From positions 2,108,001-2,172,000 of the forward strand of contig OZ245059.1 in NCBI GenBank assembly GCA_965224735.1: DNA of 64,000 nt, in the 5' to 3' direction. Below, piece by piece: positions 43,195-53,039 of the stretch; position 1 is the stretch's first letter; every line of letters starts with the position of its first letter. The notes under the pieces are model-generated. The model was not told where the DNA came from and searched no databases. It worked only from the letters and a program-made list of their open reading frames with translations. Origin of the DNA: Robiginitomaculum_A sp036478535 (GTDB lineage Bacteria; Pseudomonadota; Alphaproteobacteria; Caulobacterales; Maricaulaceae). The position numbers were made by a program, and so were the translations under genes.

Positions 43195-44646
43195 ATGGGT
43201 AAAACGGTACTGATCGTCGATGACGATCCGACTCAACGTCGTATTCTACAAGCAGTTATTGAAAAAGGCGGATTTTCGACGCTGCAAGCAGCAGATGGGG
43301 ACACAGCTCTTGAAATTGCGCTCTCGGCGGACGGTAAAAAAATCGACCTTCTTTTGCTTGACCTGGTTATGCCAGGCCGTAGCGGTATGGACACACTTAA
43401 AGAACTGAATGCAAAACGCTCTGATATTCCAGTGATCGTTTTAACGGGTACAGGCAGCATTGATGCTGTTGTGACCGCGATGCAAGCGGGTGCCCGCGAT
43501 TTTTTAGTTAAACCTGCAAGCCCCGAGCGCATTATTGTATCCTTGCGCAATGCGCTAGAAATTAATAATCTTAAGCACGAAGTAACCCGCCTTAACAAAA
43601 CAAGCAAAGGACAACTAACTTTTGATGACCTTATCGGTAGCGCATCTTCTATGCGTAGTGTTGTTGCTATGGGGGAACGCGGCGCTAAAGTCAATATTCC
43701 AATTTTGATTACGGGTGAAAGCGGCGTTGGCAAGGAAGTTGTCGCCCGCGCTATACAAGGCGTATCAAACCGTAACGGTAAACCATTTATCACGGTAAAT
43801 TGCGGCGCGATTCCTGAAAATCTAGTTGAAAGCATTCTATTTGGCCATGAGAAAGGCAGCTTTACTGGTGCAAATACGAAACATTTCGGTAAATTCCAGG
43901 AAGCGAATAGCGGCACGCTTTTCTTAGATGAAGTGGGTGAACTGCCCTTGGAAATGCAAGTAAAGCTCTTACGGGTTCTGCAAGAAGGTGAAGTTGACCC
44001 TATTGGCTCAAAACGGCCTGTGAAAGTCGATGTACGTATTATATCCGCAACAAACTGCGATCTTAGTGAAGCCGTTGAGGAGAAAACATTCCGTAAAGAC
44101 CTTTACTATCGCCTCAATGTTTTTCCTCTTGAAATCCCAGCTCTACGAAACCGCAAAGAAGATATTGCGGCTCTCTTGAACCATTTTATCAAGCGTTTTA
44201 ACGCGCAAGAAAAAATGAGTGTTCGCGGCGCAGACAATGCAACCCTTAAAATTCTGGAAAACCATGATTGGCCTGGCAATGTGCGCCAGCTTGAAAATGC
44301 AATTTTCCGCGCCGTCATTCTTTCTGATGGACACACTTTAAAATTGCAAGATTTCCCGCAAATCTCGGGCCTATCTCCCGTTATTCCAGTGCAGGAAGCC
44401 ACAGCGATGCTAGAGATTACCAACGAAGATAACGAAGATGCGGATGACAATAGCTTAAACTTCCTCGATGTGGAAGGGCATTTGCGTTCACTAGAAGACA
44501 TTGAGCGCGATCTCATCCAATTTGCCATTGAAACTTATAGCGGGCATATGTCCGAAGTTGCCAGAAGACTCGGCATTGGTAGATCAACATTGTACCGCAA
44601 AGTGCGCGAGCATGATCTTGACGTCGATAAAAAAGCGGCAGGCTAA
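43195..44646 (+). CDS. Sigma-54-dependent response regulator (NtrC type)
   Basis: 483 residues from the chosen start. Receiver domain (IVDDDPTQRRIL, LLLLDLVMPGRSG), AAA+ domain with Walker A GESGVGKEVVARAI, a GSFTGA loop in place of the usual GAFTGA, Walker B GTLFLDEVGELPLEMQ, and a Fis-type C-terminus (VARRLGIGRSTLYRKV). Ser for Ala in the sigma-54 contact loop is a tolerated variant. No partner kinase adjoins it. Start at 43195 follows GGTGA; the gap upstream holds its promoter. Confidence 0.93.
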   Translation: MGKTVLIVDDDPTQRRILQAVIEKGGFSTLQAADGDTALEIALSADGKKIDLLLLDLVMPGRSGMDTLKELNAKRSDIPVIVLTGTGSIDAVVTAMQAGARDFLVKPASPERIIVSLRNALEINNLKHEVTRLNKTSKGQLTFDDLIGSASSMRSVVAMGERGAKVNIPILITGESGVGKEVVARAIQGVSNRNGKPFITVNCGAIPENLVESILFGHEKGSFTGANTKHFGKFQEANSGTLFLDEVGELPLEMQVKLLRVLQEGEVDPIGSKRPVKVDVRIISATNCDLSEAVEEKTFRKDLYYRLNVFPLEIPALRNRKEDIAALLNHFIKRFNAQEKMSVRGADNATLKILENHDWPGNVRQLENAIFRAVILSDGHTLKLQDFPQISGLSPVIPVQEATAMLEITNEDNEDADDNSLNFLDVEGHLRSLEDIERDLIQFAIETYSGHMSEVARRLGIGRSTLYRKVREHDLDVDKKAAG

Positions 44647-44763
44647 GGCAAACAAATTAGCGGACAGTGTTAAACAGATTGAAACCTTTATTGTATAATT
44701 AAGCATATAAATATAACGAAACCGCGAATTTCGTACTCAAATAATCTTGCAGGGGACAAAATT

Positions 44764-46422
44764 ATGGGATTTTTAACGAAAAAAACAAAACTTATTTTGC
44801 TGGCAAGTGCAGCGACAATACTTGTATCAACACCGATTTTAGCGCGCCAAACCCTTGGGCTTCGCGGCGCGCAAGTATTGCCGCAAACTTACGGCGTACA
44901 ATATGCGGGCGGTACATATTATGCTCCGCAAGCACAAATGCAAGCCCAGCCATGCTACGATCAGCAACCTTGCCTCGCGCCAAGACTTGCACCTGCTCCC
45001 CGTCCTTTAAATAATGGCTCGACATCAAATTATATCAATACTGTAGGCGTGCCTGTTGGACATTACCAACTTGGCAATATGGGATTGCGTGGGGCGAGCC
45101 AATTACCAAACCGAAACTTTGCTGGTGGTTTTGTGCGTACAAATGTAGCCCACACAAATAAAATGCTCGATTGGCAAGAAAATACAACGGGAAAAACGCT
45201 AACGCTTCTCGCCAATCGTGCCAATGGTACGCTTGCGCCAAATTCACTCACGATTGGCGGCGGCATAAAAGGCGGCCTTATGTGGCAAACCACGTCAAAC
45301 GCTGGTTTGTTCCCTATCCTCTCGCGCTTCCCTGATTTTACGGCGCGTACAGAAACATCATCTGGTATCTTCGCCATAAACAATGCAGCCTTAGCTTTTA
45401 CAGGTTCATTTGGCGATTGGACAAGCTTTTACTTGCAACCCGAATATTCAGAAACCGAATATCCTGGACAAAGCGATTTTCAACTTAGAAAAGCTTTTGT
45501 TGTTTTTGGCAATTTAGAGAAAATGCCATTCTACGCTGCCTTTGGCCGCAAAACCATAGATTTTGGTAATTTTGACGGCTATAATGCCTTTACGCAAACC
45601 GAAGCTCAACATTATTTCCACGCGGTTAGTGACCAGCCAGTTTTAGAACTTGGCTATTATAATAACGGTTTAAAGCTAACGGCTACGGCCTTTAGCGGCG
45701 GGAGACAACTTCGCGTTGCCTATGCAGGCGCAGAGAACAAAAACAAAATCGCCAACTTTGCTGCAAGCATTGAAAAAGAGTTTTTACTTGGCAATGGGAG
45801 TGCGTTTACGGTTGGTACGAGCTATATCCACGATACCGCCTACCGCAACAACTTCACGGCCCATACCTTCCAACTTATTCAAAACCTCACCCCGCCCACA
45901 AATTTAATTAAGTATCGTAATGGCGCTGTAGATGCATTTGCTGAATATAATAGCCCGTTTTTCGACGCAATGTTTGAGTACACAACAACACTTAAACCTT
46001 GGGCAGCCGCTATCCCGCAAACCGCTGCTGGCTTTGTCGCACCTGGCTATCTCATAGACCCTGCTGGCTCGCCAAACGATATTGACAATATCAATTTTAA
46101 GCAAAACCTTGAAGTGTTTGTGGCGCAAGCCCGCATTAAACCAATGCTTCCAAATGGACGGCGCATGGCTATTGCAGCCGTTGGTTCTTGGGGAAAGATT
46201 GGCGATGATTTCGTTGGCGTTGGCATTGGCAGACAGCCAACAACATGGAAAAACAATCAGCAACATTCGTTGAGCGTTGAGTATCCAGTGAATGACTATC
46301 TGGATTTGGGCGTAGAATATGTCTACAATAAAGGCTTCATTCCTTTTGTAGGCCCGCAGCTTGTCTCAAACGATGACGTAACGGCTCATGCCGTCAATGT
46401 AGGCTTTAAAGCTCGTTTCTAA
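44764..46422 (+). CDS. LbtU-like outer-membrane porin
   Basis: 552 residues with a signal peptide (about 1-28) and a Gln/Pro-rich N-terminal segment. The rest reads as beta-barrel: alternating hydrophobic strands, GDWTSFYLQPEYSETEYPGQ, YAAFGRKTIDFGNFDGYNAF, and a C-terminal Phe (VGFKARF). The pattern resembles the LbtU siderophore-porin family of Legionella. Substrate is not shown by the sequence and no siderophore genes adjoin. Monocistronic with its own terminator. Confidence 0.75.
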   Translation: MGFLTKKTKLILLASAATILVSTPILARQTLGLRGAQVLPQTYGVQYAGGTYYAPQAQMQAQPCYDQQPCLAPRLAPAPRPLNNGSTSNYINTVGVPVGHYQLGNMGLRGASQLPNRNFAGGFVRTNVAHTNKMLDWQENTTGKTLTLLANRANGTLAPNSLTIGGGIKGGLMWQTTSNAGLFPILSRFPDFTARTETSSGIFAINNAALAFTGSFGDWTSFYLQPEYSETEYPGQSDFQLRKAFVVFGNLEKMPFYAAFGRKTIDFGNFDGYNAFTQTEAQHYFHAVSDQPVLELGYYNNGLKLTATAFSGGRQLRVAYAGAENKNKIANFAASIEKEFLLGNGSAFTVGTSYIHDTAYRNNFTAHTFQLIQNLTPPTNLIKYRNGAVDAFAEYNSPFFDAMFEYTTTLKPWAAAIPQTAAGFVAPGYLIDPAGSPNDIDNINFKQNLEVFVAQARIKPMLPNGRRMAIAAVGSWGKIGDDFVGVGIGRQPTTWKNNQQHSLSVEYPVNDYLDLGVEYVYNKGFIPFVGPQLVSNDDVTAHAVNVGFKARF

Positions 46423-46456
46423 TCAACAAAAAACCAATAAACTAAAACCATAAATA

Positions 46457-46477
46457 GGGCGGCGTAAAAGCCGCCTT
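46457..46477 (+). terminator. Terminator after the porin gene
   Basis: GGCGGC and GCCGCC arms around GTAAAA, 35 bases after the porin stop, followed by a weak TTAT tract. Confidence 0.6.
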
Positions 46478-46571
46478 ATGCATATTATCCAATCTGAAAA
46501 TACACCTACTGCTCCTAAGATAGGATTTGGGGACTTCCTCAAAGTTGACAGCAGTATATCATTATTAACTC

Positions 46572-47231
46572 CTAACTTGGTGCATCAGGTTGGTTTAAGG
46601 GCGCACCTGCTTTGAAAGCGCTTAGAGTTTCGCATGTTTGTTGTATGCGCATTATGGTTTTAAAAGGACGCATATCTACGCCAAACCGTGTATTGTTAAA
46701 CATCTGGGCGTAGAGGCAAATATCGGCCAGCGTTGGATTGTCCCCGTGGCAAAACTTTCCCGTTTGTGTCTCACTTTCAAGGCGTGCTTCCAAAGCTTCC
46801 ATGCCCGCCACAGCCCATTCACAAAACCAGTCCTTTTTAGCCTCGCTGTCGGCGCCAAATTCGTTTTCCAAATATTGCAAAATGCGTAGATTGTTGATGG
46901 GGTGAATATCAACGGCAATGATTTGGCACAAAGAGCGCACGCGGGCGCAGCCCAGCGCGTCCTTGGGCAGCAACGGGGGCGCGGGGTGGACTTCCTCTAA
47001 ATATTCTAAAATCGCCATGGACTGGGTAAGCACATGCTTGCCGTCAATTTCCAAAGATGGCATTAGGCCTTGCGGATTAAGCTGCAAATACGCTTCGCTT
47101 CGCTGTGCCCCCTCTAGCAGGGAATAGCCTTTATATTCATAATCAATGCCCTTCATAGCCAGCGCAATGCGTACGCGCACGGACGTTGTCGAGCGAAAAT
47201 AATTATGCAAGATATAATACGGCTTAGCCAT
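46572..47231 (-). CDS. maiA: Maleylacetoacetate/maleylpyruvate isomerase-like GST
   Basis: Zeta-class glutathione transferase, 219 residues. The N-terminal thioredoxin-like domain has RSTTSVRVRIALAMKG; the catalytic SSC motif of zeta GSTs is STT here, so Cys is missing. ESMAILEYLEE-like TQSMAILEYLEEVHP and the C-terminal CHGDNPTLADICLYAQMFN are typical. Its start overlaps the end of the FAH-family gene by 8 bases. Together they suggest the end of an aromatic ring-cleavage route, but no ring-cleaving enzyme is here. Confidence 0.85.
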   Translation of the reverse strand: MAKPYYILHNYFRSTTSVRVRIALAMKGIDYEYKGYSLLEGAQRSEAYLQLNPQGLMPSLEIDGKHVLTQSMAILEYLEEVHPAPPLLPKDALGCARVRSLCQIIAVDIHPINNLRILQYLENEFGADSEAKKDWFCEWAVAGMEALEARLESETQTGKFCHGDNPTLADICLYAQMFNNTRFGVDMRPFKTIMRIQQTCETLSAFKAGAPLNQPDAPS

Positions 47232-47889
47232 GGATAAAACTCACTTCTATACTAGGCAACCCGTCAATAGTGCCAATAATTGTATCGCCAGATACAACGG
47301 AGCCAACCCCGTGCGGCGTGCCCGTATAAATAAGATCGCCTGCTGCCAATGTCACACTCTGGCGCAAGACTTTAAGTATATCATTCACAGACCATATCAT
47401 TTTGTTCAGGTTCGAGCTTTGCATCACTTCGCCATTTTTGGTTAGGGCAATGTCTGCATTGTTTAAATGTGGTGTATGTATGTTGCGCATAAGCGCGGAG
47501 CAAGGCGCACTGTTATCAAAGTTTTTTGCCATGTCCCAAGGCTTACCGCCCTGCTTGGCCATGCGCTGTTGGTCACGGCGGGTCATATCTATGCCAACGC
47601 CATAGCTAAAAATTGTACATTCGGATTCCATGGCCACCACTAGCTCTACTTCGTATTGTAAATCATTCGTTAGGGGCGGTATGGGTATAACTGCGCCAGT
47701 TTGCACAATAGTTTCACGGCTTTTGGTGAAAAAAATTGGTGTAGATTTCTTTGGATCCCCCCCCATCTCGGCCACATGTTCGATATAATTTTGCCCAACG
47801 CAATATATACGGCGAACAGGAAAACGCTCTTCGCTATTAACAATAGGCAGGCTAATAATGGTTGGCGGTATTACGGAATATTTTATCAT
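47224..47889 (-). CDS. Fumarylacetoacetate hydrolase family protein
   Basis: 221 residues, short FAH type as in fumarylpyruvate hydrolases and YcgM/YisK-like enzymes. Core motifs: RRIYCVGQNYIEHVAEMGG, PIFFTKSRETIV, and YEVELVVAM with the metal-binding Glu pair, then GDLIYTGTPHGVG. Coupled to the isomerase gene downstream, fitting a maleylpyruvate to fumarylpyruvate to pyruvate plus fumarate sequence; this pathway assignment is inference. Confidence 0.88.
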   Translation of the reverse strand: MIKYSVIPPTIISLPIVNSEERFPVRRIYCVGQNYIEHVAEMGGDPKKSTPIFFTKSRETIVQTGAVIPIPPLTNDLQYEVELVVAMESECTIFSYGVGIDMTRRDQQRMAKQGGKPWDMAKNFDNSAPCSALMRNIHTPHLNNADIALTKNGEVMQSSNLNKMIWSVNDILKVLRQSVTLAAGDLIYTGTPHGVGSVVSGDTIIGTIDGLPSIEVSFIHG

Positions 47890-47944
47890 AACAAACCCTA
47901 ATACTCCTCTTGGCGCAGGGCAAGAAATACATTAGATAAACCCT

Positions 47945-48190
47945 ATGAGAATTATAGATGTCCCCATTGGTAAAATTTATGTCACGACTGCCAAGCGCAA
48001 AACTTTGGACGATGAAAAAATCCTACCCCTGGCCGAAGACATATTAGACAACGGCCAACAAAAACCGATCTATGTGCGCAAAGGCAAAGACCGTTATGTT
48101 CTAATCGAAGGCTTGCACCGCGTCGAAGCCATGAAACTCCTGGGCGAGAAAACAATCGAAGGGCAGATCGTGCAAGCGCAAAAGCATTAG
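47945..48190 (+). CDS. Small ParB/sulfiredoxin-fold protein
   Basis: 81 residues, a single ParB N-terminal-type domain: VPIGKIYVTTAKRKTLDDEK, LAEDILDNGQQKPIYVRKGK, and YVLIEGLHRVEAMKLLGEKT, the GxxR-like motif. It has no HTH or C-terminal domain, so it is not a chromosome-partition ParB. Divergent from the FAH gene. Function unknown. Confidence 0.75.
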   Translation: MRIIDVPIGKIYVTTAKRKTLDDEKILPLAEDILDNGQQKPIYVRKGKDRYVLIEGLHRVEAMKLLGEKTIEGQIVQAQKH

Positions 48191-48409
48191 CACATAAGAT
48201 AAAGCCTTTATCTATACCAAATTTATACCAAAAAAATGTCTCCATACATCTAGCCCCACTTTGATAGTTTTGCGCGTGCGTCTTTGGCTTTTAATGTGGA
48301 TTTTAATACAGTCATAGAAGAAACCTACGGTTTTTAGTACGAAATGTCGACCAACAAAACCTACCCTTTACAAACATAAAACCAACCGCCTACAGTCATA
48401 AAAAATAAA

Positions 48410-49750
48410 ATGGGGATTTTAATGCCAATTGCTAATATTCTTGGGGTTATAATTTTTATCGCTGCGGCGGTGTTTTTTTCGGAAAACCGTAGGGCAATTA
48501 ATTATCAAAATGCTGGGCGCACGCTCGGACTTCAGTTTTCAATTGCGCTGCTGGCCCTCGCGTTCCCCTTTGGCGTGGCGGCGCTTAATAAGGTTACGGG
48601 TGCCATTATTCATGTGATAAAATTTGCTAATGAAGGCATGTATTTCGTGTTTGGTGAGCTCTCAAATTGGGGCACAATGGAGGCCACATTGTCCCCCGCA
48701 GTAGGTCATAAGGGCGTTGGCACTATTCTTGCTTTTCAGGTGTTTCCGATTATTATTTTCCTCGCAACATTGTTTGCGGTTCTTTTTCACCTGAAAATTA
48801 TGGATTTGGTGATTAAGAGTTTAGGCAGTGTCGTGCGCTTTATCACGGGCGCATCGCGGCTGGAGAGTACGGTTTCTGTTGCTAGTATTTTCGTTGGTAT
48901 GGTCGAAGCGCCGCTCGCTATATTGCCATACCTTAAAAGAATGACCCGCTCGCAGCTTTTCACCGTTATGTCATGTGGCATGGCTTCTATCGCAGGTACG
49001 GTCTTGGTTGTGTATATGTCGCTTGGAATTGATGGGAAGCTTCTTATCATCGCATCCTTTATGGCTGCTCCTGGCGGGCTTTTGATGGGGAAACTTCTTA
49101 TCCCAGAAACGCATACGCCATTTGATATTACCAAATTTAAAGAAAATAAAAACGATGACACACGCGCGACAAACCTTATTGAAGCCGCAACGACAGGCGC
49201 ACTGACAGGGCTGAGAATTATGCTCAATGTCATTGCAGTTATCATTGCATTTGTAGCGATGATCGCCTTGCTCAATGGTATTTTTAATGGAATTGGCGGT
49301 ATTCATTGGTTTTGGCAAAAAAGCTGGACTATTAATAATTTGCTAAACAATGAATTATCACTTGAATTGTTATTTGGCTATGTGTTCGCGCCTATTGCTT
49401 GGCTTATTGGAGTGCCTAGTGATGAAGTGCTGCGCGCGGGATCATTTTTAGGGCAAAAACTTGTAGCCAACGAATTCCTTGCTTATCTAAACTTCACCAA
49501 AAATATGAGCAGTTTCTCTTTGCAAGGCCAAGTCGCTATCACGGTAGCCCTTTGCGGGTTCGCAAATTTCGTTGGCGTTGGCATTTTAATGGCAGGGCTT
49601 GGCGCGATTGTACCAGAACGCAAAAAAGAAATCTCTAGCCTTGGCATAAAATCATTACTCGCGGGATCGCTCTCGAACTTCATGAGCGCCGCATTGGTAG
49701 GGATTGTGCTTTGGATAGCTGCGCTTATGGGCATGAGCCCGCTTGGTTAA
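48410..49750 (+). CDS. Concentrative nucleoside transporter (CNT/NupC family)
   Basis: 446 residues, about 10 TM helices. Family landmarks: GKLLIPET after SFMAAPGGLLM, the FGYVFAPIAWLIGVP motif, and CGFANFVGVGILMAGLGAIVPER. Takes up nucleosides with H+ or Na+. Start at 48410 or 48422; the second has GGGG 8 bases upstream. Monocistronic. Confidence 0.93.
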   Translation: MGILMPIANILGVIIFIAAAVFFSENRRAINYQNAGRTLGLQFSIALLALAFPFGVAALNKVTGAIIHVIKFANEGMYFVFGELSNWGTMEATLSPAVGHKGVGTILAFQVFPIIIFLATLFAVLFHLKIMDLVIKSLGSVVRFITGASRLESTVSVASIFVGMVEAPLAILPYLKRMTRSQLFTVMSCGMASIAGTVLVVYMSLGIDGKLLIIASFMAAPGGLLMGKLLIPETHTPFDITKFKENKNDDTRATNLIEAATTGALTGLRIMLNVIAVIIAFVAMIALLNGIFNGIGGIHWFWQKSWTINNLLNNELSLELLFGYVFAPIAWLIGVPSDEVLRAGSFLGQKLVANEFLAYLNFTKNMSSFSLQGQVAITVALCGFANFVGVGILMAGLGAIVPERKKEISSLGIKSLLAGSLSNFMSAALVGIVLWIAALMGMSPLG

Positions 49751-49762
49751 AAGCCCTAAACT

Positions 49763-50029
49763 TTAGAGCGCATAGCCTGAGTGACAAGCTCGCGCACGCC
49801 TGGCGGTGTTTTTTATCTCATCTGCCGTTAGGCCATTAAGTTCGTACGGCATAACAAGCCAATCTAACAGATAGAGAGTCAGACTATTATCTACATACGA
49901 CGGATAAATGGCTGAATTTTCCTTATGAACTAGCAGGGCTAAAGCGTGAGGAAATTCGGGACAATATCCCTGCCCTTTATAAAATTGGCACTTTAATACC
50001 CAAATTTTGACATTGCATTTACACAGCAT
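49763..50029 (-). CDS. Doubtful small ORF
   Basis: 88 codons on the minus strand between nupC and the moxR operon. Contains CNVKIWVLKCQFYKGQGYC, four Cys that could bind metal or haem, followed by PEFPHALALLVHKENSAIYP. No family recognised, no ribosome-binding site, and the far upstream part would be antisense to the next gene. It could be a gene remnant. Confidence 0.25.
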   Translation of the reverse strand: MLCKCNVKIWVLKCQFYKGQGYCPEFPHALALLVHKENSAIYPSYVDNSLTLYLLDWLVMPYELNGLTADEIKNTARRARACHSGYAL

Positions 50030-50047
50030 GGACTTAAAGTGTTCACA

Positions 50048-50758
50048 ATGCCTAATGTGATTTGCTACTCTTGGTTCATGATAATGCTCGGATTTTTGCT
50101 GAGTTGTCTTTGTGTACCCCTCGCAAATTCTCAAGATGCGGGCAATCATGACACGCAGCAAACAAGTCGTGAGTTCGTCACAGAACTGCCGCCCGAGTTT
50201 CAACAAGACTTTCCGCAAGAACCTGCGCGAAAAATAAAACCTATTAAAAAAAACCGCAGTGCATCAATTAATTTAAGTTTTCTTGCCCCTTTATTTAAGG
50301 TGGCATTTTGGGGCATTATTGCCGCCTTTGCGCTTTACATTCTCTATAGCATCATAAGCGAAGCCATCCACCTTAAGCGCAGTCACGCCCTCAAACAAAA
50401 GAGCAAAACCACGCCAGAAATTCCCACCTATCACCCCGATCTTGAAACAGCAAAAACCTTGATTAAAGATGCTGACAAATTGGCTGCAGCAGGCAGGTTT
50501 GAAGAAGCCGTTCATATGCTCTTGTTTCGCTCCATTGGCGATATAGAGCGTAAGCGCCCTCACGCAATCAAGCGTTCATTAACCAGCCGAGAAATATCCG
50601 AACTGTCTATTTTAACGCCAAAAGCTAAAGATGGATTCACGTTTATTGGCCGCATGGTCGAGAGTAGTTTCTTTGGCGGACGTAGGCTTGGCGCTCAGGA
50701 TTATACCCGCTCTAAGGCTGCTTATGAAAATTTTGCTTATGAGAAAATAGCCAAATGA
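50048..50758 (+). CDS. DUF4129-type membrane protein (moxR operon)
   Basis: About 236 residues. Signal peptide or first TM (MLGFLLSCLCVPLANSQ), a polar linker, a TM segment (VAFWGIIAAFALYILYSII) and a cytoplasmic C-terminal domain (EEAVHMLLFRSIGDIERKRP, SLTSREISEL) like DUF4129. First gene of the six-gene operon; its stop overlaps the next start by 4 bases. Start uncertain among Met codons at 50048 and 50078. Confidence 0.7.
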   Translation: MPNVICYSWFMIMLGFLLSCLCVPLANSQDAGNHDTQQTSREFVTELPPEFQQDFPQEPARKIKPIKKNRSASINLSFLAPLFKVAFWGIIAAFALYILYSIISEAIHLKRSHALKQKSKTTPEIPTYHPDLETAKTLIKDADKLAAAGRFEEAVHMLLFRSIGDIERKRPHAIKRSLTSREISELSILTPKAKDGFTFIGRMVESSFFGGRRLGAQDYTRSKAAYENFAYEKIAK

Positions 50759-52086
50759 GCACAGTTAAAAACACATTAGAGGGCCGAAAAAAACAAAGTC
50801 CTATGAGCGCCGTTTTTAACCCGCAAGCTATAATCTTGATGATATTGCTAGGCGTATTTTCCTTTGGCGCCTATTTTGTTTTAGCAGGTTTTTCAGGCGA
50901 TCTAAAAAGCGGCAATAATGGCGGCAATCATGCTCTGTCACGCTCAGCCACGGGCTTTGGCGGACTGATGTATTTACTGGGTAAAAACGCTGCAGATGTG
51001 GATATTTCCCGAAACGAAGAATTGTCCATATCCGATCAAGACAAGCTTCACATTCTCTCCCCGCAGGCGCTTCCTTATAGTTCTGATTTAAACGAGATGA
51101 ATATCAATATGCCAACCCTAATCATTTTGCCAAAATGGAACACACGCAAATTGCCAAAACATAAAGGGTGGGTGCGCAAAGTCAACGCGCCCTTCAATCC
51201 CCTTATAAGCAAAGACAATCTTGCAACAACCCTACACCCTATTGTTGAAAACATTGAAATCCACCGCGAAGATAAGGAAAACATGAAAATCACCATTGCG
51301 CCCAATGGTGCCCTTGGAAACAATGATCCAATAAATTTTTATAATTTTGAGCACTTACAAACCATTCATGGTGATGGTCTTACGCCCCTTATTACCAGCA
51401 ATGGCAAAACCATTTTAGCGCGCGTGACAGATGGAGATGAATTTATCTACATTCTTTCAGACCCTGACTTTTTAAATACCCATGCTATAGCGCATACCGA
51501 CATGGCCGAATTTGCGCTCGCACTAATGGAGATGATTGAACTTGACGCCAAAACATCGGGTTATTTGTTCGATTTAACACTGCATGGGTTTAGTAATTCG
51601 CAAAACTTGATTAAGCTTGCGCTCACTCCACCCTTTTTGGGGGCAACATTGTGTTTGCTCGCAATGGGGCTATTGATGGGGTGGCAGGCCTTCATGCGGT
51701 TTGGCAATGCACTACGTCCAGTACGCGAATTTGCCTTAGGAAAATTAAGTTTGGTTTTTAACGCTGCTAATTTCATTCGACTGGCTGGCCGCGAGTACAA
51801 AATGGTACCTGATTATGCTAAAATAACCAAAAAAATTGTCTCAGACCAATTACACATTTCATCGTCCTTATCGGATAAAGAACAAACCGAAAGGTTGGAC
51901 GCCTATAGCCGCCATGCGGGCTCTGATAAAAACTGGAGTCAACTTGAGGCGCAAAGCACGGTGCAAAGCGATAGTATGGGCCTGATACAAATGGCAAATT
52001 CTCTATTTAACTGGCGCACACAGATTATCAAAAAAAGTAATTTAAGCACAGGCAAAAATACAGGCAAAAGCGGAGAAAAATCATGA
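50755..52086 (+). CDS. DUF4350-type protein (moxR operon)
   Basis: 443 residues. One N-terminal TM (AIILMILLGVFSFGAYFVLAG), a periplasmic alpha/beta domain with ATGFGGLMYLLGKNAADVDI and LIILPKWNTRK that resembles DUF4350, and a second TM (TLCLLAMGLLMGWQAF) near residue 300. The C-terminal region is cytoplasmic. Overlaps its neighbours by 4 bases on each side. Confidence 0.75.
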   Translation: MSTVKNTLEGRKKQSPMSAVFNPQAIILMILLGVFSFGAYFVLAGFSGDLKSGNNGGNHALSRSATGFGGLMYLLGKNAADVDISRNEELSISDQDKLHILSPQALPYSSDLNEMNINMPTLIILPKWNTRKLPKHKGWVRKVNAPFNPLISKDNLATTLHPIVENIEIHREDKENMKITIAPNGALGNNDPINFYNFEHLQTIHGDGLTPLITSNGKTILARVTDGDEFIYILSDPDFLNTHAIAHTDMAEFALALMEMIELDAKTSGYLFDLTLHGFSNSQNLIKLALTPPFLGATLCLLAMGLLMGWQAFMRFGNALRPVREFALGKLSLVFNAANFIRLAGREYKMVPDYAKITKKIVSDQLHISSSLSDKEQTERLDAYSRHAGSDKNWSQLEAQSTVQSDSMGLIQMANSLFNWRTQIIKKSNLSTGKNTGKSGEKS

Positions 52087-53039
52087 ATGTTACTGAAGTC
52101 AAAGGCTTATCTGAAGCCATCAAAGGGCAAATAGAGAAAGCCATTATCGGCCAAAATGACACGGTCGACCTCATGCTTATTTCTCTCTTTGCTGCTGGTC
52201 ATATTTTGCTAGAAGGCCCGCCAGGAACAGCGAAAACTCTCTTGGCCCAGTGTTTTGCAAAAACTATAAATTTGGATTTTGGCCGCATCCAATTCACGCC
52301 AGATTTAATGCCTGGAGATTTACTCGGCACTAACCTTTTCAACTTTCAAACCAACGAGTTCTCACTCGTTAAAGGGCCAATTTTTTGCGATTTACTTTTG
52401 GCTGATGAGATCAACAGAACCCCGCCAAAAACCCAAGCGGCGCTTTTAGAAGCCATGCAAGAGCGAACAATTTCTATTGATGGGAAAGCCCATAAACTCG
52501 GTGAGCGTTTCATGGTTATCGCGACGCAAAACCCTATCGAGCAGCAAGGTACATATCCCTTGCCCGAAGCTCAGCTTGACCGGTTTTTATTCAAGCACAA
52601 TCTGGAATATCCTAACCGAGATGAGGAAATTGAAATCGTTACTCGTCATGGGGCGCGCACAGGGTCGCCGTCCGCCAAACAAATGGGCATCGCGCCAGTT
52701 GTTTCGCGCAAAGATTTAAACGCGGCGGTCGAGTGCGTGGCGGGGGTAAAGCTAACCAATGATGTCATTTTATATGTGGTTGACCTCATTCGCGCCACCC
52801 GCGAAAATCCATTGTTTGAGACAGGTGCCAGCCCACGCGCTGCCGCTATGCTCGCAGCTGCTGCGCGCGCAAATGCTGCTTTAGACGGGCGCGATTTTGT
52901 CATCCCAGATGATGTGAAATCCATTGCTCTGCCAGCTTTGCACCATAGGGTCATTCTCTCGCCAGTGGCAGAAATAGAAGGCCGTAGTGCTGACGATCTA
53001 TTAAAAGACATTATCGAACAAACAGTTGCACCGCGCTAA
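52083..53039 (+). CDS. MoxR-family AAA+ ATPase
   Basis: 318 residues. Walker A EGPPGTAKTLLAQ, Walker B LLLADEINRTPPKTQAALLE, the sensor-1 IATQNPIEQQGTYPLPEAQL stretch and the AAA lid. MoxR proteins act as chaperones for metal-cofactor or surface proteins together with vWA/DUF58 partners, as encoded next. Cytoplasmic. Confidence 0.95.
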   Translation: MNVTEVKGLSEAIKGQIEKAIIGQNDTVDLMLISLFAAGHILLEGPPGTAKTLLAQCFAKTINLDFGRIQFTPDLMPGDLLGTNLFNFQTNEFSLVKGPIFCDLLLADEINRTPPKTQAALLEAMQERTISIDGKAHKLGERFMVIATQNPIEQQGTYPLPEAQLDRFLFKHNLEYPNRDEEIEIVTRHGARTGSPSAKQMGIAPVVSRKDLNAAVECVAGVKLTNDVILYVVDLIRATRENPLFETGASPRAAAMLAAAARANAALDGRDFVIPDDVKSIALPALHHRVILSPVAEIEGRSADDLLKDIIEQTVAPR

